A DNA stretch of 64,000 nucleotides, taken from assembly GCF_009882985.1 (NCBI RefSeq), contig NZ_WTUZ01000017.1, positions 25,683 to 89,682 on the forward strand, given 5' to 3'. Source of the stretch: Paenibacillus silvestris (lineage in GTDB: Bacteria; Bacillota; Bacilli; Paenibacillales; NBRC-103111). Below are positions 1 to 8,962 of this stretch, one piece after another; the first letter of the stretch is position 1; each line of letters starts with the position of its first letter. The notes below the pieces were generated by a model, which saw only the letters and a program-made list of their open reading frames with translations, did not search any database and was not told the DNA's origin. Made by a program: the position numbers and the translations under genes.

Positions 1-237
1 CATTCCATCCCTGGTATTATCAATGGTCCAAGTGACTTCCCTGCCGTTTGAATGAACATCATGTATAGAGTAACCACCGTCGATAATCGGTGGAATGAGC
101 ATGAGATAGTCACCTTTTCCTTCTTTATGGCGCTGAACCATCTCATTTAAACGGTCTACATCCAACATATTGAAATTGTGAAGGATTATGCTTTTTCTGT
201 CTGTTGCAAAATTTAAAACTAAGATCATTACCAACAC
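1..237 (-). CDS. Membrane-anchored hypothetical protein, DUF4362-like, 3' end beyond the window
   Basis: The minus-strand frame is open from about 300 to the window edge, so the C-terminus is missing. It encodes one hydrophobic helix (about 25 residues, Ile/Leu/Val rich), then a soluble part containing MLDVDRLNEMV, DYLMLIPPIIDGGYSIHDV and TWTIDNTRDGM. The last motifs resemble the DUF4362 pattern (a Tyr-x-x-His-Asp strand, then a Tyr/Trp-x-x-Asp-Asn-x-x-Asp ending), a small family of unknown function in Bacilli. The start is unclear: no ATG precedes the helix, the in-frame GTG at 237 lies inside it, the first ATG is at 228, and an in-frame stop lies near 312. It may use a rare start or be slightly damaged at the 5' end. 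It lies downstream of the acetyltransferase on the same strand. Confidence 0.5.
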   Translation of the reverse strand, partial: MLVMILVLNFATDRKSIILHNFNMLDVDRLNEMVQRHKEGKGDYLMLIPPIIDGGYSIHDVHSNGREVTWTIDNTRDGM

Positions 238-352
238 TCCGATAATACCTAGTAGTATTCCAATAGTTACCTTTATTCGAATAATGAATAGACCCCATTT
301 CCTAACACATTAGATGTACGCAAACTCTATCTCGTAATGTATTTTTAACAAG

Positions 353-937
353 CTACCCCTTAGCCCAATCGTTTTTACTAAGCTTGTAATAATTGTATCT
401 TTCGTTATTTAATTCGATAACACCTTGATAAATGAACCCGCTTTTTTGTATCACCCTATTGGAAGGTACGTTCGGTATTAGAGCAATTGCATTAATCACT
501 TCAACGTTTGTATTCTCAAATAAATACTTCGTTAACCCTTCTGTAGCTTGCGTGGTATAACCTTTACCTCTATGATCCTTTGAGATTGCAAACATGATCT
601 CTCGGTTTGGAGTCGGCAATTCCTCTTTTATACCTGTACAGCACCAACCAATAAATTCTCCCGAAGCTTTCAATATGATACCTAACCGAAGTCGAAGTTC
701 ACCTATGACCCCACCTTTAGATACGGCATTTATAAATTGTTTGTTTCCAGGTATTTCATAATTCTTTAACCACTCTTCCCTCTGTTCTCTAGATACGTTC
801 CAACCAGGCAGATAGTCATAAATTTCAGGTTGCATTGTTAGAGAGTGAAATTCATCCAAATCATCAAGTAAGTACTCTCTAAGGTAGACATCCTTACAAT
901 CAATACCAAAGATATTCTTTTCGCTCAATGTTTCCAC
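353..937 (-). CDS. GNAT-family N-acetyltransferase (RimJ/RimL type)
   Basis: A 194-residue protein with the acetyl-CoA binding signature KDHRGKGYTTQA at about residues 121-132, followed by an amphipathic helix and the RimJ/RimL-type ending NVPSNRVIQKSGF (about 157-169). The N-terminal VYLREYLLDDLDEFHSL is the usual first strand and helix of this branch. Such enzymes move an acetyl group from acetyl-CoA to an N-terminal amine or a small amine in the cytoplasm; the substrate cannot be read from the sequence. The ATG at 937 follows a GGGGTGG ribosome binding site. The fold call is safe, the specificity unknown. Confidence 0.85.
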   Translation of the reverse strand: METLSEKNIFGIDCKDVYLREYLLDDLDEFHSLTMQPEIYDYLPGWNVSREQREEWLKNYEIPGNKQFINAVSKGGVIGELRLRLGIILKASGEFIGWCCTGIKEELPTPNREIMFAISKDHRGKGYTTQATEGLTKYLFENTNVEVINAIALIPNVPSNRVIQKSGFIYQGVIELNNERYNYYKLSKNDWAKG

Positions 938-994
938 CCCATTTTCTGGTGTTACCCATCATCTGATGTATGGTCTTACATTCGTGTTTTTTCA

Positions 995-1549
995 TTAAGA
1001 TTCAATATAAAGGTATAAATAGATTCTTCCATTATTTTTCTTTACTACATTCACTGAACTTAGATCTAGATCTCGAAGATCGTGCCCCCAGATGCCATAT
1101 TTACCGTTGGTTTCATTCCTGTTTTTAAGTTTACTTCTCTCTATTTCTGGAATTGTTTTAATGCTGGATGTTTCTTCTTCTTCTTGATACACAGTATGAT
1201 AAATTTTACTAATCTCATTGATTAAGTCTGATCTTACTATTCTAGAATTTTTTATTTCAAAAACTTTCGGCTTTTTTAATGGGTAGTTTACGACCACATG
1301 AATGCTATTATAATTTAAAACAACTTCGCTCTTTTTTCTCAATCGTGTCAATTCATCTTCTGGTGATTCTAAACTGATCCAAGGGATTATTCCGTTAGGG
1401 AAAACATGCAAATCATCTTTTTTCGCTTTGACCTCGAATGTAATCTCTTTTAATAATTCTCCTTTATTTTCGTCGAGTTCATCAGAAATACTTATGTAAG
1501 AACCACTTAATATAGCTTTAAAATTCTTAAAGTATTCAAATAATTTCAT
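995..1549 (-). CDS. Hypothetical protein, 184 aa
   Basis: An uncharacterised soluble protein with no signal peptide or membrane helix. It starts MKLFEYFKNFKAILSGSY, has a charged middle, and ends with YGIWGHDLRDLDLSSV and a short beta-rich tail, a C-terminal arrangement that resembles conserved hypothetical proteins of Bacilli. The ATG at 1549 follows a clear AGGAGAAG site. It sits in a run of small same-strand genes of unknown function. I cannot assign a role; an immunity or stress accessory role would be guesswork. Confidence 0.7.
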   Translation of the reverse strand: MKLFEYFKNFKAILSGSYISISDELDENKGELLKEITFEVKAKKDDLHVFPNGIIPWISLESPEDELTRLRKKSEVVLNYNSIHVVVNYPLKKPKVFEIKNSRIVRSDLINEISKIYHTVYQEEEETSSIKTIPEIERSKLKNRNETNGKYGIWGHDLRDLDLSSVNVVKKNNGRIYLYLYIES

Positions 1550-1714
1550 TAGGTTCTTCTCCTATTTTTTCTTCTTTAGTACCATAATCAAACCGGAATA
1601 TTCAACCTGACAATTGAACTCTCACTCTGAGATAACTTAAAATCTAAAACTCTGGCATTGATCAAAAACTCTTTTGCTGGAATGCGCCTTTCACAACCTT
1701 CTATGTTTAAAAAG

Positions 1715-1948
1715 CTAACCTTTCGTGTAAATCCCCCAAATACAGTTTGAAAATTCTCCAGCTGCAAAGAGAATTACTTCGCCATTATCTTTTTGAACTG
1801 ACCAAACGGTAAAATACTTCTTAACTTTATATATCGGGTCTATCACGGTAGCTATCTCACTCGTGTATTCCCATTTTTTCTTAAAGATATCTATCCCATT
1901 TAGCAAAAATGATTCATTAGCGGTACTTCCGATAAAGACCCAATCCAT
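1715..1948 (-). CDS. Hypothetical protein, 77 aa
   Basis: A short soluble protein starting MDWVFIGSTANESFLLNG and ending FAAGEFSNCIWGIYTKG, probably one small beta-rich domain. An upstream in-frame TTG (1963) would add five residues, but that TTG lies inside the TGAGGAGGGC ribosome binding site, so the ATG at 1948 is chosen. The upstream gene ends only 11 bases before this start, so the two are probably co-transcribed. Function unknown. Confidence 0.7.
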   Translation of the reverse strand: MDWVFIGSTANESFLLNGIDIFKKKWEYTSEIATVIDPIYKVKKYFTVWSVQKDNGEVILFAAGEFSNCIWGIYTKG

Positions 1949-1959
1949 TGGTGCCCTCC

Positions 1960-2349
1960 TCAAATTGTTCTAAGTGCAAAAGATTTAACTTCATTTCCAT
2001 CTCGTAACAAAAGGATATATTCATCCTCAGCCGGTCCCTTCCCTAAACGGAAAGTAACCGTTCCAATTTTTTGTATCGTGACCGATGTGATTTGTTGAAT
2101 TTCATCAACATTGAATTCACAGCTCTTGCAGAAAAAAATATATTTTGCTACCAGTCCACCATTTAATGTCCAGTAATACCCCTTCATGTAAAACATGCTA
2201 ATAATAAAGAACACCACGAAGAAGATTAAAATAGGTTTGTTGATGCCAATCATTACATGAACAATTATCAAGAAAATTAGAAACACAAACGGATATATGA
2301 TAAGAATCTTCTTGAAACTAAATTCCAACTTGGAATCCCTCAACCTCAT
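1960..2349 (-). CDS. Two-helix membrane protein with PH-like C-terminal domain
   Basis: A 129-residue protein with two adjacent hydrophobic helices (about residues 14-35 and 39-56), then a soluble part beginning YYWTLNGGLVAKYIFF and VDEIQQITSVTIQKI. Two short helices followed by this kind of beta domain is the layout of bacterial PH-domain membrane proteins. The ATG at 2349 has a possible AGGGACT site; an upstream in-frame TTG at 2379 lacks one. It immediately precedes the 77-residue gene. The function is not known; the PH-like assignment is an inference from layout. Confidence 0.6.
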   Translation of the reverse strand: MRLRDSKLEFSFKKILIIYPFVFLIFLIIVHVMIGINKPILIFFVVFFIISMFYMKGYYWTLNGGLVAKYIFFCKSCEFNVDEIQQITSVTIQKIGTVTFRLGKGPAEDEYILLLRDGNEVKSFALRTI

Positions 2350-2420
2350 TCGTTCAGTCCCTATTCCAAATCTATGCAATATCCATATGTTACCACATTT
2401 ATTCGCTGAAGTTGCCCTAA

Positions 2421-2461
2421 ATTAGAACAGGCTGCCGATTATTCCGGCAGCCTGTTCTAAT
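2421..2461 (-). terminator. Stem-loop after the PL4 gene
   Basis: A perfect 17-bp inverted repeat with core GGCTGCCG/CGGCAGCC and a 7-base loop sits 45 bases past the stop of the minus-strand lyase. The following bases are only weakly T-rich on either strand, so it may be a terminator or an mRNA-stabilising hairpin. Confidence 0.6.
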
Positions 2462-2505
2462 TGTTAAAAAGCTTAACTATCCCTAAACCCCACTCTATTA
2501 CGCAA

Positions 2506-5500
2506 TTACTCCAATATCTTCATCGCAACTGCTGTTAAATCATCGATGTCTATTAAACCGTCTTTACTCACGTCACCGGCTTTAAATTGATTCCAGTCAC
2601 TGTCCGTCGACTTTTTGCCATACCCCGCTGCTACAATCGCCAAATCTCCGATGGTTACTTTAACGTCACCGTTAACATCTGTGGAAATTCTGGATGATTC
2701 GAAGGCGGTAATGGCCAATGTTAAGTTGGTCACTGCTTGATCGATCTGCTGTTGAGTTACCAATGCTTGATTGACAACCGTTTGGGCTTGATTAATCACC
2801 GTCTGCAGTATAGCCTTCGATCCGGCTACATATTGACCATCGGCCTTGCCTTCTACTGCGGCATTAACTTTGGATTGCGCTAAGCTAATTAATGTCTGAA
2901 GAGCAGCCGTATCGACTGGTTGATTCTGTACGTTGAACGAGAAGGAGGATCCCGGTACATGTAATTCCTGACCCATACTGTTGGCAATGATTACATTCCC
3001 AACTGCCACTTCAGCTTTAACTGGACCAGCGTTAGGTTTGGCAACGAATGTAAAACTTACGAAATTGCCATTGGGCGGAGTCACTTGGTCTTTAACAAGC
3101 GCAGCTGTCAGGAATCTGATATTCCCCGGCGATAGCTCTTTCGACTCAATAACTTCTAAACCTTCCGTCAGTGCTTTTGCTTTTACGAACGTCAGTACAT
3201 TAGGATCGAACTGTATCGTCAGATCTTGCGCATATACTTCTTGATAAACGCTTTCGGACACTGCACTGATATTGAAGTTTAAATCAAATGGTGTACCTGG
3301 TACAACGGAAGCCGGACCGGTTAAAGAAGCTGCTGCCGTTTCAGTCCCTGCTTCGTAAACAGCGATGGAATCCAAGTAAGTCGTCATAACTTGACCTGTA
3401 GTATCCTCACTCAGAATGACTACGTCAAGGAAAGCGATCGTGCCATCATTCTTTGTGGGATCGTAAACAAATTCCAAGGATTGCTCAGCACTAGTAGCTT
3501 TATTCTTGTAGGTGACGGTTATCTTCTTAGCTGTCTTATCCACAAGTACGGTTACCGTATACCAGGCGAGTTTATCGCTGAATGTAGTATTTTTAACACT
3601 GGTATAATTATTTTTTGGACGGTTGAGTTGCGTGTACGCTCCCAGATTGGTGTTGTGCCTGTTTGTTAGTGCAACCAATATGTCGCCGTTGCCGTCCAAT
3701 AAACGCAGTTCGGCACTTTTGGCAGCACTATTGTTTCTTGGCGGAGCGGGATACCAGTCAAATACGACCATCATTTTGTCATTATCGACAGGTTTAGGTA
3801 ATGCCTTCCGCATGGCAAGGTTAACTACGTTATTCGCATAAAGCTGAAACTTTTTGTTAGTGTTCCCGTCTATATCGACATTATCGACCTGCGCGAAGAT
3901 ATGTCCCGGTTCCGTTCTATCAAATCCCCAGAGCGAGTCGTCCTCAAAGTCGGTATAATAAAGTCCTTTATAGCCCTCAACTGGAGGTACGGCACGGGAG
4001 AGATGGTCCATTGCCTGCTGCAGATTGTTCCTGGCTGCATAAACCGTATTCTGAGTGGCACCAGTATTAGCCATGACTGCATTAGCTGCGCTCAGAGCCT
4101 TTGTAAAACTATCCCAGTTCTCTGAATTGTAATCGCTTTCGTCGAATGAACTAGCCGTCGAGACTAACTCTTTAAGCGTCGTTTTGTTGATGCCCGAGCC
4201 ATTCGCCACATTTCTAGCGCTGATGGTCAGCAATTCTTTATAGTCGCTTCCTACATTTTGTGTATCCAGCAGCGATATAAAGCCGGCAAGCGCACTGCTG
4301 AAGTTAGCGGCGTTAGTATCAAGATAGTTATGAAGCGCAGTAACAGCGGTAGCTGTAATATCGCCCGCACCCTTTCCGCTATTAACAAGTTGCTTCAGCG
4401 AATCAATATTGCCCTGTTCGTCTGTGGTCAACATGATGGTATCATACATAACCGAACCGCGGTAGAATGGCGGTGGATTCGTGTCAATAATAAGGTCTCT
4501 CGACTTATTCGTAATGGTTATCGTGTTTGTGCCATTTGTAAGCAAGCTCGCGTCAAATATGATATCCTCGCTGAGGTAGCGTCCGCTGCGGTTCGCACTG
4601 CGATATATGGTCTGGTCGTTTTTACCTACATAATTCAGCACTTTAACAACGGTTCCGTTGACCTTTATTTCCAGTATGGGCTGATTAGACACCGCCGCAA
4701 AGGCGATACGCAGGTGTGCGTCACCCGTATATGCTTTAGTTGAATTAAAATCAATCTTCCATGCACCGGTTTCGGCCCATGGACCGGTGCCGGGCCATGC
4801 TCCAAAAGCGTTTGCAGTCGATGTCCATATATTGGGACTGGAGCCGACGGTTTCGGTTTTTACCTGAGCGTAATACCAATCTTTTGTAACACTGGTGTTC
4901 ACGTTATAGGTTAAGTTCGCAGGTGCGTCGCGCATAAGAGAGTAGTTTCTCTTTTCGTCGCTGCCTCGGAAGCCTACCGTGGAATGGCTGGCCTTGCCGA
5001 TTTGGAACAAATAGTTGTTGTCTATCGTAGGAGACCAGGATAAGGTTCCGAGTTCTTTTTTTATTCCTCCATCCGAAGCTGTAATATTTACGCCTTCATG
5101 CTCAAGCTGCCCTATTATGGAACCGTGCTGTGGGAACACATACAATGTATAGTCTCCAGGTCGCACATTAGGAATACTGAAATTACCGTCCGCGTCGGCG
5201 TAAGCATAGAAGTAATATCCATTGACCTGGCGAATTACTTCTACACCTGGCTCGGAAAGGATCACCATGGCGCCTCCCAAGTCCCTGCCGTCAGAAGTTT
5301 CGAGCTTACCTGTAACGGTTGCTCTCTCGTCCGCCTTAGGATACAGTCCCGGTGTATTAGAAGTATCGGTTACGAAATTATAAGGCCACTTCGCTTTTTC
5401 CTCAGCCGCTTGCCTCTTAGCGTCGGCAATAAGGTCGCCACCGTCAACGGATGCTGCATCATTAAAATAAATCAGCCAAGGGCCGTGAATCTTCTGCCAG

Positions 5501-6336
5501 CCGTTAGGCGGGTCCATATTAGCGCCCCCCATGTGGCCGCCTGTAAAGTAGTTAAGGATCAATGCGTCATCTCCGTGTACCAGCAATTCCTGTTTTAACG
5601 GACCGCCTGAGAAGTACTCAGAGCTGGCGTTAATCATCCAGGCACCGTAATTGTCGCCATAATGGCCTACAAGGGGATTCTCTGCGTGATAACCTACAAA
5701 ATCGTATTTGGAGTAAATAGTGTCTGAATTAGGATCCTTCCATGTGGTATCCTGAACTACCGGCTTCCAGAGCGGTATCTCTTGGTTCATTTCGCTATTA
5801 TAGCCATTGGGAAGGAGATCGTGTTTAAAACCATACAGCGTTCGAACTTCCGCAGCTCCGCCCCTTTGTTCCGGTGTTGACAATATGACATAGTCATATA
5901 GACCATTGACACCCCTGCGCATGACAAAATGACGCTCCGCTTTGAACCTTTGAGTGGCAGTCGTATAGGCATATGTCAAAGCGATATGTACCTCGTCCGC
6001 CGTATCGAGAACATCTGTCACTTTTGTTACGGTAAAACTGTCTATGTTATTAGTAATCGTGAACGGATAACTAGGCGCCGATAGTGATGCACTTCCGTTG
6101 ATTTTAACATTGCTTATTTGTCCGTTAGTAGTCGATATATCCATTGATAATGTACCGTTGCTTAACCTCCAAGTGTTGGCAATGCCTGGACTTTTATTCA
6201 GCACGACATCATTACTCAAAACAGTCGCAACCGTTTCATCAGCCTCTCCATCTGCCGCCAATGCCGAAAGCTGAACGAGGGCAAATGATAAAATAAGCGC
6301 CAATAGTAGTGCGAAAGACAGCTTCAACTTAACCAT
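2506..6336 (-). CDS. Secreted rhamnogalacturonan lyase (PL4-like) with FIVAR, cohesin and dockerin modules
   Basis: A 1276-residue extracellular enzyme likely to cut the rhamnogalacturonan I backbone of pectin by beta-elimination. Residues 1-28 are a signal peptide ending in ALA. A PL4-type beta-sandwich spans about 45-325 (FKAERHFVMRRG at 131; FVGYHAENPLVGHYGDNYGA at 213, where H217/H225 and K132 are candidate catalytic residues). Then come an fn3-like domain (332-435; VTGKLETSDGRDLGGAMVIL) and a CBM-like domain (440-635; FQIGKASHSTVGFRG). The tail carries a helical FIVAR-like segment (~640-780), a concanavalin-like sandwich (790-995), a cohesin-like domain (1003-1136), another FIVAR segment (1141-1215) and a type I dockerin (1218-1275) with two Asp-rich calcium loops. 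The ATG at 6336 follows GGGAGGAT. It stands alone on the minus strand with a cre-like site upstream. Module order is clear; substrate is inferred from family. Confidence 0.85.
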   Translation of the reverse strand: MVKLKLSFALLLALILSFALVQLSALAADGEADETVATVLSNDVVLNKSPGIANTWRLSNGTLSMDISTTNGQISNVKINGSASLSAPSYPFTITNNIDSFTVTKVTDVLDTADEVHIALTYAYTTATQRFKAERHFVMRRGVNGLYDYVILSTPEQRGGAAEVRTLYGFKHDLLPNGYNSEMNQEIPLWKPVVQDTTWKDPNSDTIYSKYDFVGYHAENPLVGHYGDNYGAWMINASSEYFSGGPLKQELLVHGDDALILNYFTGGHMGGANMDPPNGWQKIHGPWLIYFNDAASVDGGDLIADAKRQAAEEKAKWPYNFVTDTSNTPGLYPKADERATVTGKLETSDGRDLGGAMVILSEPGVEVIRQVNGYYFYAYADADGNFSIPNVRPGDYTLYVFPQHGSIIGQLEHEGVNITASDGGIKKELGTLSWSPTIDNNYLFQIGKASHSTVGFRGSDEKRNYSLMRDAPANLTYNVNTSVTKDWYYAQVKTETVGSSPNIWTSTANAFGAWPGTGPWAETGAWKIDFNSTKAYTGDAHLRIAFAAVSNQPILEIKVNGTVVKVLNYVGKNDQTIYRSANRSGRYLSEDIIFDASLLTNGTNTITITNKSRDLIIDTNPPPFYRGSVMYDTIMLTTDEQGNIDSLKQLVNSGKGAGDITATAVTALHNYLDTNAANFSSALAGFISLLDTQNVGSDYKELLTISARNVANGSGINKTTLKELVSTASSFDESDYNSENWDSFTKALSAANAVMANTGATQNTVYAARNNLQQAMDHLSRAVPPVEGYKGLYYTDFEDDSLWGFDRTEPGHIFAQVDNVDIDGNTNKKFQLYANNVVNLAMRKALPKPVDNDKMMVVFDWYPAPPRNNSAAKSAELRLLDGNGDILVALTNRHNTNLGAYTQLNRPKNNYTSVKNTTFSDKLAWYTVTVLVDKTAKKITVTYKNKATSAEQSLEFVYDPTKNDGTIAFLDVVILSEDTTGQVMTTYLDSIAVYEAGTETAAASLTGPASVVPGTPFDLNFNISAVSESVYQEVYAQDLTIQFDPNVLTFVKAKALTEGLEVIESKELSPGNIRFLTAALVKDQVTPPNGNFVSFTFVAKPNAGPVKAEVAVGNVIIANSMGQELHVPGSSFSFNVQNQPVDTAALQTLISLAQSKVNAAVEGKADGQYVAGSKAILQTVINQAQTVVNQALVTQQQIDQAVTNLTLAITAFESSRISTDVNGDVKVTIGDLAIVAAGYGKKSTDSDWNQFKAGDVSKDGLIDIDDLTAVAMKILE

Positions 6337-6759
6337 ATTTTCTATCCTCCCAAAACTTTAATATACTGCAAGATCTCTCAGCTCAGCGATATGTGGGTGT
6401 ACAGACTCATTAAAACGGGAGGCTGCCCTTGAAATACCTGCATTGGCCTGGAACTCCATCGTGTAAACGTTTCCAATTCATTCTAGTATTCAACAAACGT
6501 TTTCCCTTCGAGCTCACCACAGAAAAACTAGAAAAGCGACAATCGAAGCCATCTCGACCTTGGCCTCTATTTTCCAAAGCCTCCTCCTCCTCCTCTGATT
6601 CAATAATCAAACGAATGGCTCATACCTCTACACTTAACGATACGTTATGTATCGATGTAAAGCTAGTTTAAAAAACATAGCTTTTTGTTCAAAAATCAGT
6701 GGTGCCGCTAGAAAAGGGCCGATAACTCTGCCCCTCCTCCTTTTAGACGGAGCATAAAA
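6337..6759. other. Gene-free upstream region of the lyase gene
   Basis: About 420 bases without a convincing gene. Short open frames on both strands here are low-complexity and lack ribosome binding sites. It contains a cre-like site at 6462-6475, a second weaker half-match near 6490, and a CTC-rich tract near 6585. It is expected to hold the promoter of the minus-strand lyase. Confidence 0.5.
6462..6475. promoter_or_regulatory. Candidate cre (CcpA) site upstream of the PL4 gene
   Basis: TGTAAACGTTTCCA matches 13 of 14 positions of the Gram-positive cre consensus TGWAANCGNTNWCA. It lies about 125 bases upstream of the lyase start, fitting carbon catabolite control of a pectin-degrading enzyme. 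Not experimentally shown. Confidence 0.55.
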
Positions 6760-6816
6760 ATAAAAAACAGCGAGAGTCATGGACTAGGAATATAGTCCTT
6801 GACTCTCGCTGTTTTC
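6760..6816 (-). terminator. Rho-independent terminator of the VOC gene
   Basis: A long hairpin with arms AACAGCGAGAGTCA/TGACTCTCGCTGTT and an inner GGACT/AGTCC pairing, followed on the minus strand by a T6 run. It starts about 30 bases past the stop of the VOC gene at 6846. Confidence 0.85.
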
Positions 6817-6845
6817 TTAAGCTGTTCCTGACTATTAATCATTAC

Positions 6846-7298
6846 TTATTTATTACCGAGTTTCTCCGCCAAACCGACTAGAAGTCCTTCACTTCCGCGA
6901 ATGTAGCAGAGCCGGTACGAGTCCTGGTACTGAACCACTTCACCAACGAGCTGAGCACCATGCTTAATGAGTCTGGCTACCATTTCGTCAAGGTCTTCAA
7001 CGGCGAACATAGCGCGTAGATAACCCAGGGCATTTACAGGAGCAGTTCGGTGATCTGATATCGTAGGCGGTGTGAGAAATCGTGAAAGTTCAATTCGGCT
7101 GTGGCCATCTGGGGTAACCATCATCGCAATTTCTACAGACTGTGAACCTAGCCCAGTTACGCGACCAGCCCATTCACCTTCGACAGTAGCTCGTCCTTCG
7201 AGCTTCAAGCCAATCTCCTCGAAGAAAGCAATAGCGTCATCAAGAGATTCTACAACGATGCCAACATTGTCCATTCTTAGTAAATTATTTTTCTCCAT
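6846..7298 (-). CDS. VOC family (glyoxalase-like) protein
   Basis: A 150-residue protein with two beta-alpha-beta-beta-beta repeats of the vicinal oxygen chelate superfamily: LLRMDNVGIVVESLDDAIAF at 6-25 and GYLRAMFAVEDLDEMVARL at 92-110. HSRIELSRFLTP (about 66-77) carries a Glu typical of metal binding in this fold. Members act on small substrates through a divalent metal or are resistance proteins; the substrate is unknown. The ATG at 7298 follows AAGGAGAT. It appears monocistronic with its own terminator. Confidence 0.8.
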   Translation of the reverse strand: MEKNNLLRMDNVGIVVESLDDAIAFFEEIGLKLEGRATVEGEWAGRVTGLGSQSVEIAMMVTPDGHSRIELSRFLTPPTISDHRTAPVNALGYLRAMFAVEDLDEMVARLIKHGAQLVGEVVQYQDSYRLCYIRGSEGLLVGLAEKLGNK

Positions 7299-7383
7299 AG
7301 TTTCATCTCCTTATATGTTCAGATTACTTACCTGACCATCTTCAGATTTATTCTATCAACAATTACTGATTTCTTCCAAACAG

Positions 7384-7412
7384 TTAAAAAAAAGAAACCC
7401 GCTTTTTAGCGC
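7384..7412 (-). terminator. Rho-independent terminator of the cupin gene
   Basis: Hairpin with arms GAAATCCGC/GCGGGTTTC (one G-T pair) followed by a T8 run on the minus strand, about 45 bases past the stop of the cupin gene at 7459. Confidence 0.85.
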
Positions 7413-7458
7413 GGATTTCTCTATTTGAAGTTCACTTATACAGCCATTCTTCTAACTA

Positions 7459-7917
7459 TTAACCTAAATGTATACCGATCGAAGCATTATCTTCAGGCGT
7501 TCCAAGCCAATAGCCATATGCAATCGCTACTTTAACAAAATGTTGTAATACTTCTAGCGCAGGCGGGCCTGGTGGAACAGTATCAGCGGGACGACCAATT
7601 TCATTAAAAAATTCACCCATTTTCACTGTCGATACTACCAGTAGTTTTACTGTCTCGCTAGAGGAATTTCTCCAAGCGTGCTTTACATGTCCTGGAATAT
7701 CAACTGTTTCACCAGCCCTAACGGTTTTCCAGCTGTCTTCCGTGAAAGCTTCAAGCTCCCCTGAGAGAACTACAAAAGTCTCACGGTCATCATGACTATG
7801 CACAGGAACGATAACACCTGCTGGAACTTCAGCTTTCATAAGGGAATAATCTTTATTTACCGTTAAATCAGTAACGAGTTGAATACGTGGACCCATAACA
7901 TCTAATACGTTTGACAT
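7459..7917 (-). CDS. Cupin-domain protein
   Basis: A 152-residue single-domain cupin. Motif 1 is PVHSHDDRETFVVLSGELE (38-56) with metal ligands H40, H42 and E46; motif 2 is GETVDIPGHVKHAWRN (69-84) supplying H77 or H80. A C-terminal helical extension of about 50 residues follows. Small cupins bind a metal and serve as isomerases, dioxygenases or sensors; nothing here fixes the reaction. The ATG follows AGGAGGAAAA. The Crp/Fnr regulator lies directly upstream on the same strand (176-base gap) and may control it. Confidence 0.8.
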   Translation of the reverse strand: MSNVLDVMGPRIQLVTDLTVNKDYSLMKAEVPAGVIVPVHSHDDRETFVVLSGELEAFTEDSWKTVRAGETVDIPGHVKHAWRNSSSETVKLLVVSTVKMGEFFNEIGRPADTVPPGPPALEVLQHFVKVAIAYGYWLGTPEDNASIGIHLG

Positions 7918-8093
7918 CTATTTTTCCTCCTGATTTATAATGTTATTCAATGATTGCAGCAACAGCGGCTAGTAGACAATCTCTCCTTGTCTGCTCCCCT
8001 AGTATAGAGCTAACCGTTCATTCTATTCTGTAATCTATCTTACAGGAAACTAAGTTCTGTCTATCTCGAATCAGTTGTTACTTCACGTTTAAA

Positions 8094-8795
8094 TTATGTA
8101 AGTTTTAATCGTTCTTCCGCCATCTCTAGCTGAACCATGATTGATTTTCTACCAGTAATAATAACGCCTTCATTGGAAAATTCTTGTAAAATAAGTGACA
8201 CTGATTCTCTAGTAGCACCAATCATGTTTGCCAGTTCCTGATGGGTTAGGGGAATTTCTATTCTTTGGTACCCATTTTCTTCTACGCCGAACTTTTTAGC
8301 TAGTTTAGTCAGAAAAAAAAGAACTTTACCGCGAAGATCACTTAACGCCAGACGCTCCAATACTTCGTCCCTGTCTCGTAATCGATTACTGAGCTCCTCT
8401 AACAGCTTTAAAGCGAGTTCTGGACGCATGCTCAAAAAGTGGTCGAATTTTTCTTGATTAATAGAACAAATAGTTGTATCCACCATGGCTTCCATATAAT
8501 TACCATTCGTTCCAAATGAGTATGATTTGCTTTCGCCATACATCCCACCTGTCCCTAGTATACCTACGGTATATTGCTTTCCATCAGCATTTGTTTTGAA
8601 CAATCGAAGTCTTCCTTCAACAACAATAGACAAACCTTTACTATTAACTTCTGGTGTTTGAATTAGAGTACCTTTTGGGATAGACGTGAAATTTGTACTG
8701 GGCGCCATTTGATCAATGTGCTCTAAATCTTCCATTGGCAGAGTTTCAAATAATTTGAACTCCGACAAACTCCATGGTTTTTTAGTGTCCTTCAT
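8094..8795 (-). CDS. Crp/Fnr-family transcriptional regulator
   Basis: A 233-residue cytoplasmic regulator. Residues about 10-125 form a cyclic-nucleotide-binding-type jelly roll (LFETLPMEDLEHID, then VVEGRLRLFKTNADGKQYTV and GILGTGGMYGE), followed by a long dimerisation helix and a C-terminal winged helix with recognition helix in THQELANMIGATRESVSLIL (about 180-200). There is no N-terminal cysteine cluster, so it is not an iron-sulfur Fnr; the effector is unknown. The ATG at 8795 follows GAAGGAGAT. The closest target candidate is the cupin gene downstream; sspH is divergent. Confidence 0.85.
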   Translation of the reverse strand: MKDTKKPWSLSEFKLFETLPMEDLEHIDQMAPSTNFTSIPKGTLIQTPEVNSKGLSIVVEGRLRLFKTNADGKQYTVGILGTGGMYGESKSYSFGTNGNYMEAMVDTTICSINQEKFDHFLSMRPELALKLLEELSNRLRDRDEVLERLALSDLRGKVLFFLTKLAKKFGVEENGYQRIEIPLTHQELANMIGATRESVSLILQEFSNEGVIITGRKSIMVQLEMAEERLKLT

Positions 8796-8962
8796 TAAGC
8801 ATCTCCTTCATTCTAATCTAAACAGAAGACCACTAAATTAAAGTATCCCCTGTTTTTAGATTAGCATTAGAACATTTTTACTAAGTAACACAAACTAATC
8901 ATTCCTACGATTTGAGGGCAACCTAAAATTGTCTATACATTTACTTTAAGGAGATCATTGAC

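Noticed and set aside
4258-5598. Plus-strand open frames opposite the PL4 gene
   Set aside because: Antisense shadows with no recognisable motif; the minus-strand enzyme is unambiguous.
6410-6671. Short open frames on both strands upstream of the PL4 gene
   Set aside because: Low-complexity Glu/Ser-rich translations from a CTC repeat, no ribosome binding sites.
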